Positions 34,661 to 46,168 of a stretch of DNA of 64,000 nt are shown in pieces. This DNA is from Paucilactobacillus hokkaidonensis JCM 18461. GTDB lineage: Bacteria; Bacillota; Bacilli; Lactobacillales; Lactobacillaceae. The stretch lies in NCBI RefSeq assembly GCF_000829395.1, contig NZ_AP014680.1, positions 744,001-808,000 on the forward strand, written 5' to 3'. Position numbers and translations under genes: made by a program. The notes beneath the pieces were generated by a model. It was not told where the DNA came from, ran no database searches, and was given only the letters and a program-made list of their open reading frames with translations. How positions within the stretch are numbered: position 1 is the first letter of the stretch; each line of letters starts with the position of its first letter.

Positions 34661-36079
34661 TTATTTTTGTTCAGCTTTCAGCTTAGTTTCCAACTCATTG
34701 ACAATCTCACTATGTTTCTTTTCACTTAGTTCTACCTTAAACAGATAAACTAAAGCAGCAATGATGATTAGTACAATGGGTGCAAAGAACATGTAAGTTC
34801 TGAAGTTTAATAGTTGACCGGCACTAATACTACTTGGCTTGGCACTACCAATCATTCCTGAATGGACGGCTGCTAAACCGACAACACTATTAGCAATGGC
34901 TCCAGCAACCTTATCAATCAGTGGACGCACTGACAAGGTAACTGATTCGTTACGAGTACCATTCTTTAATTGACCATATTCAACACTATCTGTAATCGTC
35001 ATTAAGGCGGCTAAGAAGATCATTGGGTATGGGAAGAAGAAGATTCCTACGGCAAATAAAACAACGATTGTGTTTTGTCCGGCAAACAAGAATAGTAAAT
35101 ATCCAACTAGCATCATTGCGATACCACCAACGTAGATTGCGCGACGTTTGATTAAAGCAACTAAAGCAGGGAATAATGAAACTGAAATAATTCCCAAAAT
35201 AGCAGTAATTACTCCGACCAACCAGTATGAGCCTGGTTTGCCAAGTACATACGTGAAGTAGTAAGCCAATAGTGAGTTAGTAACCACATAACTAAGTGCA
35301 AATAGGAAGTATGACAATGCTAACCACATTAATTGGTCATTTTTTGCCAAGACTTTGAAGACATCCCGGAAACGAACTTTCTCTGTATTGTCACGAATTA
35401 AACTCTTCTTTTCTTTGGTACCAAGGGCCGTAGCCAATGCACCTAAGAAAGAAACTAACGCGATAACAACCGCAAATCCAATCCAACCGGCATGGGTTTT
35501 AGTATCACCATGCGTACCAGAGAATGTTTGTGAGAAAAAGACGATCAATGGGAAAATAACAATTGGAACACCTTGGGCACCTAAAGTAGAACCTAGGCGA
35601 CCAATGGTACCAAACTTAGCCCGAACCTTTGAATCAACACTTAAAGCAGGGAGCATTGACCAAAACGAAATATCTTTAAATGAATAGAAAATATCTAAAA
35701 TAACAAATGCAATTCCGAATAGGACTAAGTAAAGCATTGGATTGCTAGTAGTTAAACCACCGAAATCGGTGAAGACAACGACTAACATAACTGAACTGAT
35801 GGTAGCACCAACCATCAACCAAGGTTTGAATTTACCCCAGCGAGTTTCAGTGTTATCAACCGCACCACCAATTAATGGATCAAATACGATTTCAACTAGT
35901 CGAATTCCGGTCATCAGTAAAGTAACGTAACCGATCATTCGAGCGTTAAATGATTTATCACTAGTATCAAACAATTGACTAGTGACGAACAACATGAGAT
36001 AGGTACTTAATGTTTGGTAGAACGCATCATGTCCAAACGCACCTAAGGCATATGAAGTATACTGTTTTACATGTTTCAT
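34661..36079 (-). CDS. GPH-family sugar:cation symporter (MelB-like)
   Basis: A 472-aa membrane protein with about 12 helices. YALGAFGHDAFYQTLSTYLMLFVT at the start, FDPLIGGAVDNTETRWGKFKPW and the later ADSVEYGQLKNGTRNE-like sequence (TDSVEYGQLKNGTRNE) are hallmarks of the glycoside-pentoside-hexuronide family. No C-terminal IIA domain is fused, unlike LacS. It is divergent from galKTR and shares GalR-like operators with it, so galactose or a galactoside is the likely substrate, although its proximity to uxuA leaves hexuronides possible. Confidence 0.85.
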   Translation of the reverse strand: MKHVKQYTSYALGAFGHDAFYQTLSTYLMLFVTSQLFDTSDKSFNARMIGYVTLLMTGIRLVEIVFDPLIGGAVDNTETRWGKFKPWLMVGATISSVMLVVVFTDFGGLTTSNPMLYLVLFGIAFVILDIFYSFKDISFWSMLPALSVDSKVRAKFGTIGRLGSTLGAQGVPIVIFPLIVFFSQTFSGTHGDTKTHAGWIGFAVVIALVSFLGALATALGTKEKKSLIRDNTEKVRFRDVFKVLAKNDQLMWLALSYFLFALSYVVTNSLLAYYFTYVLGKPGSYWLVGVITAILGIISVSLFPALVALIKRRAIYVGGIAMMLVGYLLFLFAGQNTIVVLFAVGIFFFPYPMIFLAALMTITDSVEYGQLKNGTRNESVTLSVRPLIDKVAGAIANSVVGLAAVHSGMIGSAKPSSISAGQLLNFRTYMFFAPIVLIIIAALVYLFKVELSEKKHSEIVNELETKLKAEQK

Positions 36080-36112
36080 TATCCTCAGTCTCCTATGAAT
36101 TAAAATTTAAAA

Positions 36113-36355
36113 TTAATACCGACGTTCAATAATCTTTTCCAAAATCTCATCACGTTGACGTTCTTTAGCAACGTCAAACTGAGTTTCTTCTAGGTCGTTA
36201 AAGTCTTGGGCCAATAATTGTGCTTCCAAATATAGACGCAATTGTCTTTTGATGTAGACCAAATCATCTTCGTCATCTTTTTTGAGACTGCCGCCTAATA
36301 CCATGTGGGCAAAGTCAGTTGGGTCAATTTTCATTTTTTCATCTTTTCTAGCCAT
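36113..36355 (-). CDS. Small acidic/basic coiled protein of unknown function
   Basis: An 80-aa protein from ATG 36355 (GGAGAG upstream). It begins MARKDEKMKIDPTDFAHMVLGG and continues as a charged helix-rich tail (QLRLYLEAQLLAQDFNDLEE). It lies 33 bp upstream of the GPH symporter in the same operon; small proteins in this position occur with lactobacillus GPH transporters, but I know no assigned function. The longer frame from 36406 overlaps the cre region and is rejected. Confidence 0.6.
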   Translation of the reverse strand: MARKDEKMKIDPTDFAHMVLGGSLKKDDEDDLVYIKRQLRLYLEAQLLAQDFNDLEETQFDVAKERQRDEILEKIIERRY

Positions 36356-36378
36356 GCTTTTCTCTCCTTTTATTTTTT

Positions 36379-36651
36379 TGTAAACGCTTACCATAATGTA
36401 AAACATATTTAGTAAAAAAGCAACAATTTTTTACTAACAAATTATTAACATTACGTTCATTATACACGCAGAAAGCAAATTAGTATCTGTTAACGTGAAT
36501 AATGAAATTTATTTTACCAAGGCAAAATACAAGCGACAACAAATAAAGTTATGCGCTTTCATTGCTTTAATGACAATGATTTTATTAAAATAGGTTCTTG
36601 ACAAACAGGCGCCATGATTCTATATTTAATTTAGTAAAAATTTTACTCAAC
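36379..36651. promoter_or_regulatory. Divergent gal control region: cre, two GalR-like operators, galK promoter
   Basis: TGTAAACGCTTACC at 36379-36392 is a near-consensus cre ahead of the symporter operon. Inverted repeats TTTAGTAAAA...TTTTTTACTAA (36408-36436) and TTTAGTAAAA-A-TTTTACTCAA (36630-36650) look like GalR operators, one on each side. The galK promoter is TTGACA (36598-36603), 17 bp, TATATT (36621-36626), with the second operator over the start site. No gene lies in this interval. Confidence 0.65.
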
Positions 36652-36685
36652 TAAATTGAGCTTAAAAAACGGAGGAAAACAGATT

Positions 36686-37858
36686 ATGGATAAGAATCAA
36701 TTATTAGATCAATTCAAACAAGTTTTTGGTGTCAACGGCCAACGAGTTTACTTTTCACCAGGGCGCATTAATATTATTGGTGAACATACTGACTATAATG
36801 GTGGTAACGTATTTCCATGTGCAATTAGTTTAGGAACTTACGGTGTCTATGTACCACGGTCAGATAAGCAAATTCGACTATATTCAGAAAATATGAAAAA
36901 TGATGATATTGAAAGTTTTGAAATTGGTGATTTAAAACCAGAAACGCAAGCTAAGAGTAAATGGATCAATTATTTCAAAGGAATGGTCGTGCAACTATTA
37001 CAACATGGCTATCAGTTTGATCATGGATTTGATTTACTTGTTTATGGTAATTTGCCATATGGTGCTGGATTGTCTTCGTCAGCATCAATTGAGTTACTGA
37101 TGGGTTACATTTTAAAACATGAATTTAAGCTGGATGTCGAACAACTTGATTTAGTTAAATTTGGTCAAAAAGTTGAAAATGATTTTATCGGATTGAATTC
37201 TGGTATCATGGATCAATTTGCGGTTGGAATGGGTAAAAAAGACAATGCTATTTTACTTGATACGAATACAATGGAATATCATTATTATCCATTAGAACTG
37301 AATGATTATATTGTTGTGATTATGAATACAAATAAAGAACATTCGTTGATCGATTCAAAATATAACGAACGCCGGGAACAAACTGAAGAAGCACTTCGTC
37401 GACTTCAAAAAGGGTTAGATATTAAATCTTTAGGTGAGCTAGATGAAGATACTTTTGATCAACATACTTATTTGATTAATGATGATATTTTAATTCGGCG
37501 TGCTCGCCATGCGGTAATTGAAAATCAACGGACATTAAAGGCTAAGCAAGCACTGTTAGACCAAGATTTGGTAACATTAGGCCATTTGATTAATGCTTCG
37601 CATATTTCTCTACAGTATGATTACGAAGTTTCCGGCAAAGAACTCGATACTCTAGCTAGCACAGCTTGGCGACAACCTGGCGTTTTAGGGGCTCGAATGA
37701 TTGGTGGCGGATTTGGTGGTAGTGCCATTGCAATCGTTAAAAAAGATCAAGTTGAAACCTTCAAGAAAAATGTTGGAGATACTTACAAAAAAGAAATCGG
37801 CTATGCAGCTGAGTTCTACAATGCAGAAATTGTAGATGGACCACATGAGATAAAATAG
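36686..37858 (+). CDS. galK: Galactokinase
   Basis: A 390-aa GHMP kinase that phosphorylates galactose at C1 (Leloir pathway). Signature GRINIIGEHTDYNGG at residues 27-40, ATP loop LPYGAGLSSSASIE near 122, the catalytic Asp in NSGIMDQFAVGMG, and RMIGGGFGGSAIAIV near the end. ATG 36686 lies after CGGAGGAAAA; the upstream TTG frame is not needed. First gene of galK-galT-galR. Confidence 0.95.
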   Translation: MDKNQLLDQFKQVFGVNGQRVYFSPGRINIIGEHTDYNGGNVFPCAISLGTYGVYVPRSDKQIRLYSENMKNDDIESFEIGDLKPETQAKSKWINYFKGMVVQLLQHGYQFDHGFDLLVYGNLPYGAGLSSSASIELLMGYILKHEFKLDVEQLDLVKFGQKVENDFIGLNSGIMDQFAVGMGKKDNAILLDTNTMEYHYYPLELNDYIVVIMNTNKEHSLIDSKYNERREQTEEALRRLQKGLDIKSLGELDEDTFDQHTYLINDDILIRRARHAVIENQRTLKAKQALLDQDLVTLGHLINASHISLQYDYEVSGKELDTLASTAWRQPGVLGARMIGGGFGGSAIAIVKKDQVETFKKNVGDTYKKEIGYAAEFYNAEIVDGPHEIK

Positions 37859-37888
37859 GTAATAGTAGTGCATAAGAGGGAGAATAGT

Positions 37889-40489
<2,601 letters not shown>

Positions 40490-40570
40490 ATATCACCACC
40501 CACAAAATTTCCCATCCCTCCAAATTAGCGGTACAATATTTCCTAATAAGAAATAAGGACGGTTAATAAA

Positions 40571-41335
40571 ATGACAGAAGCAACCACACAAAATTTATAC
40601 GGCGGTGTCTTAATTAAGGGTAAGCAAATTATGGATTTTATTTTAGAAGCGCAAACTGCACCAACTTTAAAACAAATTAGTGATCAGGTTGATATGACTA
40701 AATCAACTGTTTTAAAAATTTTGAAAACGTTGGAATATTGTGGCTTTGTCCGTCGCAATGGGGAGGCCAAACAATACTATCTAGGAACAGTTTTTTTGGG
40801 TTATGCCCAAAAAGTTGATGAAACTTTTGATATTCGGCAAATCGCGTTGCCATTGTTGAGTGAACTGCGTGATCAGACTGGTGAAACGATTAACTTAGGG
40901 ATTATTGAGGACAATACGATTACACTCTTGGAAAAGCTAGAAAGTCCGCAGAGTGTATATCTAGTGTCACGGATTGGTGGCGGAATGAACATGTATTCAT
41001 CTGCAATGGGCAAGGTCACATTAGCTCAATATGATTCAAAAAAATTAAATCAATACTTTAGTAAAATTACTTTGACTAAACTAACGCCACACACAGTGAC
41101 AAGTGAAGCTAAATTGCGGCGAAATTTAGTTGAAATTAGACAACAAGGATATTCAGTGGATGATGAAGAAAATCAGCCTGATGTATATTGCATTGGCTTT
41201 TCCATTGCAACGGAGAACAAGGTTTACGGTGCATTCAGCATCAGTATTCCAAAGTATCGGGTAGACCAAACCAAACTAGCCGCAATCGTTAAGCGGGCAA
41301 AGGTGATTCAAAAGCGGATTATTGCGGGGATTTAA
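40571..41335 (+). CDS. IclR-family regulator (KdgR-like)
   Basis: A 254-aa regulator with an N-terminal winged helix (about 10-75; ISDQVDMTKSTVLKILKTLEYCGFV) and a C-terminal effector domain (about 90-250; AMGKVTLAQYD, IATENKVYGAFSISIPKYR). IclR proteins near kduD/kdgA commonly sense 2-keto-3-deoxygluconate. It is followed 150 bp later by the kduD-like gene, which has its own promoter. Start ATG 40571 with AAGGACGG upstream. Confidence 0.85.
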   Translation: MTEATTQNLYGGVLIKGKQIMDFILEAQTAPTLKQISDQVDMTKSTVLKILKTLEYCGFVRRNGEAKQYYLGTVFLGYAQKVDETFDIRQIALPLLSELRDQTGETINLGIIEDNTITLLEKLESPQSVYLVSRIGGGMNMYSSAMGKVTLAQYDSKKLNQYFSKITLTKLTPHTVTSEAKLRRNLVEIRQQGYSVDDEENQPDVYCIGFSIATENKVYGAFSISIPKYRVDQTKLAAIVKRAKVIQKRIIAGI

Positions 41336-41351
41336 GCAGTTAGGTAATTGC

Positions 41352-41387
41352 TTGCAAATTTAGTAATAACCACTATACTAATTATAT
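41352..41387 (+). promoter_or_regulatory. Promoter of the kduD-like gene with operator-like site
   Basis: TTGCAA (41352-41357), 16 bp, TATACT (41374-41379). TATACTAATTATAT at 41374-41387 resembles the TATACTAATATAT of uxuA and the palindrome in the kdgA promoter. The leader also has a hairpin TAACCTGCGT/ACGCAAGTTA at 41441-41465. Confidence 0.5.
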
Positions 41388-41486
41388 GAATAGCAAATAG
41401 GAAACAATGTTTCTTATATAGAAATACAAGAAAGAGCATTTAACCTGCGTGAGTAACGCAAGTTAGATTGACAGGAGGAAAGTTAA

Positions 41487-42302
41487 ATGGCTGAATCACA
41501 ACAAGAAATTAATGAGCGCGCTGAAGCGTTAAATACTTTTAAAATGAACTTCTTTGACTTGAAAGGTAAGGTTGCTATTGTTACTGGTGGTAATACCGGC
41601 TTGGGTCAAGCTTATGCAGTTGCTTTAGCAGAAGCTGGTGCCGATATTTTTGTTGTAACACATGGCACGCAGGACTGGGATGAGACTCGTAGTTTGATTG
41701 AAGCAAAGGGAAGTAAGGCTCAATTCTTCCAAGCTGATTTAACGGCTAAGAAAGCTGGCCAAAGAGTAATTGATCAGGCATTGGCTACATTTAACCATAT
41801 TGATATTTTAGTCAATAATGCGGGGATGATTAAGCGAAATCCGATTTTAGAATCTAAGGATGAGGATTGGGATGCAGTGATTAATATTAATTTAAATGCT
41901 GTTTATCATTTATCGTTGGTGGCAGCTAAGGTTTTTGCTAAGCAAAAGAGTGGCAAAATTATTAATATTGGTTCGATGTTGTCGTTTCAAGGGGGAAAGT
42001 TCATTCCATCTTATACGGCATCGAAACACGGTGTAGCTGGGTTAACTAAGTCATTTGCCAGTGAGCTAGGTGCTTACAATATTCAGGTAAATGCAATTGC
42101 TCCCGGCTATATCAAAACGGCTAATACTGCGCCAATTAGGGCAGATAAATCACGAAATGATGAAATATTAGGTCGGATTCCAGCTGGTCATTGGGCAGAA
42201 ACCTATGAATTGATGGGTTCAGTCGTATTCCTGGCTAGTAACGCTTCCAATTATGTTAATGGCCATGTGTTAGCGGTCGATGGCGGGTATCTGGTAAGGT
42301 AG
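41487..42302 (+). CDS. kduD: Short-chain dehydrogenase, KduD-like (2-keto-3-deoxygluconate 5-dehydrogenase)
   Basis: A 271-aa SDR. NAD-binding TGGNTGLG is near residue 37, NNAG near 110, and catalytic Ser-Tyr-Lys are in GSMLSFQ and YTASKHG. The pattern fits KduD, which interconverts 2-keto-3-deoxygluconate and its 5-keto isomer; related SDRs act as mannonate oxidoreductases, which would also fit next to uxuA and kdgA. CAGGAGGAAAG precedes ATG 41487. The stop codon abuts a dispersed palindrome. Confidence 0.78.
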   Translation: MAESQQEINERAEALNTFKMNFFDLKGKVAIVTGGNTGLGQAYAVALAEAGADIFVVTHGTQDWDETRSLIEAKGSKAQFFQADLTAKKAGQRVIDQALATFNHIDILVNNAGMIKRNPILESKDEDWDAVININLNAVYHLSLVAAKVFAKQKSGKIINIGSMLSFQGGKFIPSYTASKHGVAGLTKSFASELGAYNIQVNAIAPGYIKTANTAPIRADKSRNDEILGRIPAGHWAETYELMGSVVFLASNASNYVNGHVLAVDGGYLVR

Positions 42303-42444
42303 AGAGTGCGAGCAGGCCTGCTAAGGAGTCGTAGGCTAAGCCCAAGTCGATCATTGATAAAATCGGTCTTTGATTTATTGATGCTCGACTTGGACTTAGC
42401 CCTAGACCCCTAGGCCTGCGAGCACGTTTTTAAAAGCAATAAAC
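42303..42444. repeat. Dispersed long-palindrome element, copy 7
   Basis: AGAGTGCGAGCAGGCCTGC starts right after the kduD TAG and the right arm ends CTGCGAGCACGTTTTT...CAATAAAC. The inner arms (GGCTAAGCCCAAGTCGATCA and its inverted partner GCTCGACTTGGACTTAGCC) share the CTAAG/CTTAG core of copies 2-4 but differ otherwise. Confidence 0.78.
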
Positions 42445-42499
42445 AATTGAAGATAGTTCAATGTCTAACTGATTATCAGTATTTCAAATGATTGTTATG

Positions 42500-42528
42500 T
42501 TGTAAGACTAATATATTAGTTATATAAT
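42500..42528 (+). promoter_or_regulatory. kdgA promoter with perfect 14-bp operator palindrome
   Basis: TTGTAA (42500-42505), 17 bp, TATAAT (42523-42528). The perfect palindrome ACTAATATATTAGT (42507-42520) fills the spacer, so a bound repressor would block RNA polymerase. Related sites lie in the uxuA and kduD promoters. Confidence 0.65.
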
Positions 42529-42572
42529 GAATTTGATTAAAATAGTCTATCAATGGATGGGAGTAACAAGAT

Positions 42573-43217
42573 ATGAAACGAGCAGAATTAGTAGAAAAAA
42601 TGGTTAATACTGGCGTCATCGCCGTTATTCGTGCAGAGACACCAAAAAAGGCCGTTAAAGTTGCAGATGCAGTGATTGCTGGTGGCGTAACAGGACTTGA
42701 ATTAACGTATAGTGTTCCACATGCTGATACTGTAATTTCAGAATTAGTAGCTAAATATAAAGATACGAATGTGGTGGTTGGTGCCGGAACTGTGCTAGAT
42801 GCAACTTCTGCTAGATTGGCCATCATTGCAGGTGCTAACTTCATTGTTAGTCCTACATTTGATAAAGAAGTGGCCTTAATGTGTAACCTGTACCAAATTC
42901 CATACACACCAGGAACCTTTACGATTACAGAAGCACAAACTGCTTTGAAATATGGTTCTGAGGTGGTTAAGTTATTTCCTGGATCGATGGCTGGAGCTAG
43001 TGCCATTAAGGAATACCATGGTCCATTCCCTTATTTGAACGTAATGCCATCTGGTGGTGTCAACATTCAAAATATGCATGAATGGTTTGAAGCAGGTGCC
43101 GTGGTAGTTGGCGCTGGTGGTGGCCTGACTGCACCAGCTACAAATGATGACTTTGCTGGTGTTACTAAGAATGCTGAAGAATATATTAGTGAATATAAAC
43201 GAATTAAGAATAGTTAA
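42573..43217 (+). CDS. kdgA: 2-keto-3-deoxy-6-phosphogluconate aldolase
   Basis: A 214-aa class I aldolase splitting KDPG to pyruvate and glyceraldehyde-3-phosphate, the last step of hexuronate catabolism. The Schiff-base Lys is in SEVVKLFPGS; VIRAETPKKAVKVADA, GGVTGLELTYSVP, VGAGTVLD, PSGGVN and the final GAGGGL phosphate loop fit the KDPG/KHG aldolase family. Start ATG 42573 after ATGGGAG. Own promoter and terminator. Confidence 0.92.
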   Translation: MKRAELVEKMVNTGVIAVIRAETPKKAVKVADAVIAGGVTGLELTYSVPHADTVISELVAKYKDTNVVVGAGTVLDATSARLAIIAGANFIVSPTFDKEVALMCNLYQIPYTPGTFTITEAQTALKYGSEVVKLFPGSMAGASAIKEYHGPFPYLNVMPSGGVNIQNMHEWFEAGAVVVGAGGGLTAPATNDDFAGVTKNAEEYISEYKRIKNS

Positions 43218-43230
43218 GGCTAAATAAATA

Positions 43231-43280
43231 GATGGTACTTGGTCAGATGCACGTTAATCTGGGCGGGTACCATCTTTTTT
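43231..43280 (+). terminator. Terminator of kdgA
   Basis: GATGGTAC and GTACCATC enclose a second imperfect pairing (TGGTCAGAT/ATCTGGGC) and are followed by six T residues. Confidence 0.8.
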
Positions 43281-43324
43281 ATTTTGGAAGTTTGTTGGTG
43301 TTGAAATGTGGTTTTGAATTTTAT

Positions 43325-43451
43325 ACTGATTGAACGTGTTCCGAAAGGCAGCTTCCTGCGCTTAGCCCAATCCAATCCATGATCCCAAGTTCAGGGATCA
43401 TGGATTAGATCATGCTAATGCTCAGAAGCTGGGCGCCTTTCTCCACACTCC
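43325..43451. repeat. Dispersed long-palindrome element, copy 8
   Basis: Runs from GATTGAACGTGTTCCGAAAGG to CCTTTCTCCACACTC, ending next to the stop codon of the minus-strand aldo/keto reductase. The inner arms AATCCATGATCCC and GGGATCATGGATT are a perfect stem. Orientation is opposite to copies 5-7, matching the opposite gene strand. Confidence 0.72.
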
Positions 43452-44333
43452 CTAAGCTTGCATAATCCTATTCGGATCGCCATCTGGATTTCCATACCAC
43501 TGATAATCGTCATACCAACGCGAATGGTGTTCCTCATTTAGCTGATTAATTTGATCCATTTCATCAGCTGATAGACTGAAGTCGAAAATATCTGCATTTT
43601 CTGCAATTCGGTCTTCATGAACTGATTTTGGGATGACAATAACGTTGGATTGAACTTCCCAGCGTAGAATTACTTGAGCTGATGTCTTCTTGTGTGCTAC
43701 AGCTATATTATTTAGTAGAGGTAATTCTAATAGTTTACCATTACCAAGAGGTGACCATGCCTCGATTTGGATTCCCTTTGAGCGACAAAGATCAACCACT
43801 GCTTGTTGGTGAATTCTAGGGTTGAATTCAATTTGATTGATAGCAGGTGTCACAGAAGCATTTTTCAATAGATCAGTTAAGCGCTCAACGTCAAAGTTGC
43901 AAACACCAATTGCCCGCGCCTTGCCGGCATGGTAAATCTGTTCCATACCGCGCCATGTTTCGTTATATAAATCATTAACTGGCCAGTGCATTAATAACAA
44001 ATCAACGTGATCAGTTTGCAGGCGTTCTAATTGACCATCAATGGCATCTATACTAGGCTGATAGCCTTGGTCGCCACTATATACTTTTGTAGTAATGAAT
44101 AGGTCATCGCGATTTTTTCCAGCAACTTTCAAACCATCTTGAATTCCATTACCAACTCCCAGTTCGTTACCATATTGTTTAGCAGTATCAATTAAAACAT
44201 AGCCGTGTGAAATTGCCATGCTAACGGCAGTCGCAGCTTTAGCATTTGAGGCTTTCCAAACGCCTAGACCTAAAACGGGAATTTCAATGTCGTTATTCAG
44301 TTTTATTTTTGGTTCTAACGCCTCGTTATGCAT
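43452..44333 (-). CDS. Aldo/keto reductase
   Basis: A 293-aa NADPH-dependent TIM-barrel oxidoreductase. The catalytic tetrad is visible: Asp and Tyr in LIDTAKQYGNE, Lys in ITTKVY, His in LLMHWP. Cofactor loop IPKSVHEDRIAEN is typical. Close to the 2,5-diketo-gluconate reductase/YtbE-like group; physiological substrate unknown. Start ATG 44333 follows AAGGAAA. Same strand and 17 bp after the dehydrogenase gene at 44351-45307, so probably an operon. Confidence 0.86.
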   Translation of the reverse strand: MHNEALEPKIKLNNDIEIPVLGLGVWKASNAKAATAVSMAISHGYVLIDTAKQYGNELGVGNGIQDGLKVAGKNRDDLFITTKVYSGDQGYQPSIDAIDGQLERLQTDHVDLLLMHWPVNDLYNETWRGMEQIYHAGKARAIGVCNFDVERLTDLLKNASVTPAINQIEFNPRIHQQAVVDLCRSKGIQIEAWSPLGNGKLLELPLLNNIAVAHKKTSAQVILRWEVQSNVIVIPKSVHEDRIAENADIFDFSLSADEMDQINQLNEEHHSRWYDDYQWYGNPDGDPNRIMQA

Positions 44334-44350
44334 TCAGATTTCCTTCTTAT

Positions 44351-45307
44351 TTAATAACCTTTAATAAGGTCGACTTGATTGTACTTGAAGCTACCATCTT
44401 GTAAATATTGTTTTAGATTAGGCATAAATAACTCTAATTGTGCCTTTTTGAAGTGACGAATAACACCAGTGTTGTGGGGAGTAACAATCATATTTTTCAT
44501 TGACCAAAATGGACTGTCATCTGGTAATGGTTCAGTTTCAAAAACGTCCAAAGCAGCGTGACTTACATGGCCATCCTCTAAGGCAGCAACTAAGGCTTTT
44601 GAATCAACGGATGGACCACGACCAACATTGACAAATAAAAATAGATTTTCAAAGTGAGCAAAAAAGTCAGAATCATAAAAATGGTGGGTATCGTCAGTTA
44701 ATGGCATGATGTTAATGATTACATCAGCATGCCAAACACGATCATCAATTTTATTTAGTGCAATGGTTTCATCAAAGTATTCTGCCGGATGTCCAGTTGT
44801 ATTAACGCCAATAGTATGACCGCCCAAAGTTTGCAGTAGGCGCCCAATCTGTTGACCAATATGTCCCGTTCCAAACACAACGTATTTATAATCACTGATA
44901 GTAGCAGGATTAGTATCCGCATTTTTTTCCCATTGATGTTTAATTTGATGCTCACGTGCAATGTCTAATCCGCGGACAAAATGCAAGATATATGCGAGTA
45001 CAGATTGACTGATAGAGGTTGCATGAATACCACTTGCATTAGTCAACTTAATTCCACGTTTTGTTAAAGTTGCTAATGGCAAATAATCAACCCCTGCAGA
45101 AATTGCGTGAATCCATTTTAATTTCGAATTAGTTGCATCTAGCAACTTGCTGCTAATATCCTGTTTCCATCCATACATAATTGTAATATCAGCCGGTGAT
45201 ATTTTTTGATCTAACTCTTTTGGAGTAAAGACATTTACATCTAAATCAGTTAATAGGTGCACTTGATCGTCATTAATTGGCGAAATAGCTAGTAAATTTT
45301 CGGACAT
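44351..45307 (-). CDS. D-isomer-specific 2-hydroxyacid dehydrogenase family protein
   Basis: A 318-aa NAD(P)-dependent reductase. Rossmann motif GTGHIGQQIG lies near residue 145; catalytic Arg is in NVGRGPSVD, Glu in DVFETEPLPDD, and His in VTPHNTG. The substrate is a 2-keto acid or hydroxypyruvate-like compound, not predictable further. AAGGAGAG precedes ATG 45307. Confidence 0.86.
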   Translation of the reverse strand: MSENLLAISPINDDQVHLLTDLDVNVFTPKELDQKISPADITIMYGWKQDISSKLLDATNSKLKWIHAISAGVDYLPLATLTKRGIKLTNASGIHATSISQSVLAYILHFVRGLDIAREHQIKHQWEKNADTNPATISDYKYVVFGTGHIGQQIGRLLQTLGGHTIGVNTTGHPAEYFDETIALNKIDDRVWHADVIINIMPLTDDTHHFYDSDFFAHFENLFLFVNVGRGPSVDSKALVAALEDGHVSHAALDVFETEPLPDDSPFWSMKNMIVTPHNTGVIRHFKKAQLELFMPNLKQYLQDGSFKYNQVDLIKGY

Positions 45308-45350
45308 TTAATTCACTCTCCTTAGTAGATTACTTTCATTATATCATTTA

Positions 45351-46019
45351 CTATTTCTGGTTAGTCAATTGATAAGGCACTAAAAAGCTAGCAGACCAAC
45401 TTTTTAAGTTTTCCTTCCCAAAATCATCCAAAAGTCCATGATATTCTTGGAATTGAGCTAGTGTCAAATCTAAGTTCTGCTCTGCAATAGTTTTCAATTC
45501 AGCATAGTTTTTAAAATTAGTTGCACCTAAATTAGTAAAAATACGCCGTGTATAGCTATCTGCGATGAAAACGGGCTTATTAAGACAATAAAGTAAGATT
45601 GAATCTGCAGTTTCAGACCCAATACCAGGTAATTGTAAAAGTTGTGAACGTAGTGAAATTGTGGATTGGATTGCTAATTCATCCCAATCAAAATTTGAAT
45701 TTGCCAGCCAATTAAATAGAGCAACAATACAACGTGATTTATTTTTGAAGAAACCACTAGGACGAATTAATGGTTCTAGTTGTTTACTGGTTAATGCATG
45801 AATTTTGTCAGGCCGTAGTAGGGTGGTCCGGCGTAAATTATCGAGTGAATATTCCACATTTTTCCAGTTTGTATTTTGAACGAGAATGGCGCCAATGGCA
45901 ACTTCGAATTTAGATTCACCAGGCCACCAACCTTGTGGTCCCATTTGGTCAAACATAATTTGATAAAGTTCCTTAATTGTGATTAAAGTCAAATCAACAC
46001 TGCTTTCTGTAATATGCAA
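45351..46019 (-). CDS. HhH-GPD DNA glycosylase, MagIII-like
   Basis: A 222-aa base-excision-repair glycosylase. The WWPGESKFEVAIGAILVQNTNW block and IRPSGFFKNKSRC resemble Helicobacter MagIII (3-methyladenine glycosylase). The helix-hairpin-helix is LLQLPGIGSETADSILLY followed by the catalytic Asp in FIADSYTRR. The lysine that Nth-type enzymes use for lyase activity is a Glu here, and no iron-sulfur Cys cluster is present at the C-terminus, so a monofunctional alkyl-base glycosylase is likely. Confidence 0.78.
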   Translation of the reverse strand: MHITESSVDLTLITIKELYQIMFDQMGPQGWWPGESKFEVAIGAILVQNTNWKNVEYSLDNLRRTTLLRPDKIHALTSKQLEPLIRPSGFFKNKSRCIVALFNWLANSNFDWDELAIQSTISLRSQLLQLPGIGSETADSILLYCLNKPVFIADSYTRRIFTNLGATNFKNYAELKTIAEQNLDLTLAQFQEYHGLLDDFGKENLKSWSASFLVPYQLTNQK

Positions 46020-46074
46020 ATAATGAGAAATAAACTAATTAATAGTATTATACCACGCGTAAAATTAATCGTAT

Positions 46075-46101
46075 TTAGCACTCTCAACGTTTGAGTGCTA
46101 A
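46075..46101 (+). promoter_or_regulatory. CIRCE element (HrcA operator)
   Basis: TTAGCACTC-N9-GAGTGCTAA is a perfect match to the CIRCE consensus, about 70 bp upstream of the hsp20 start. It implies HrcA repression and heat induction. Confidence 0.95.
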
Positions 46102-46168
46102 ATGCTTGAATTTTTTTAACGAACTGACTACCATAAGAGTTGAACAAATAAGAAAGGAAGTTTTAGGT

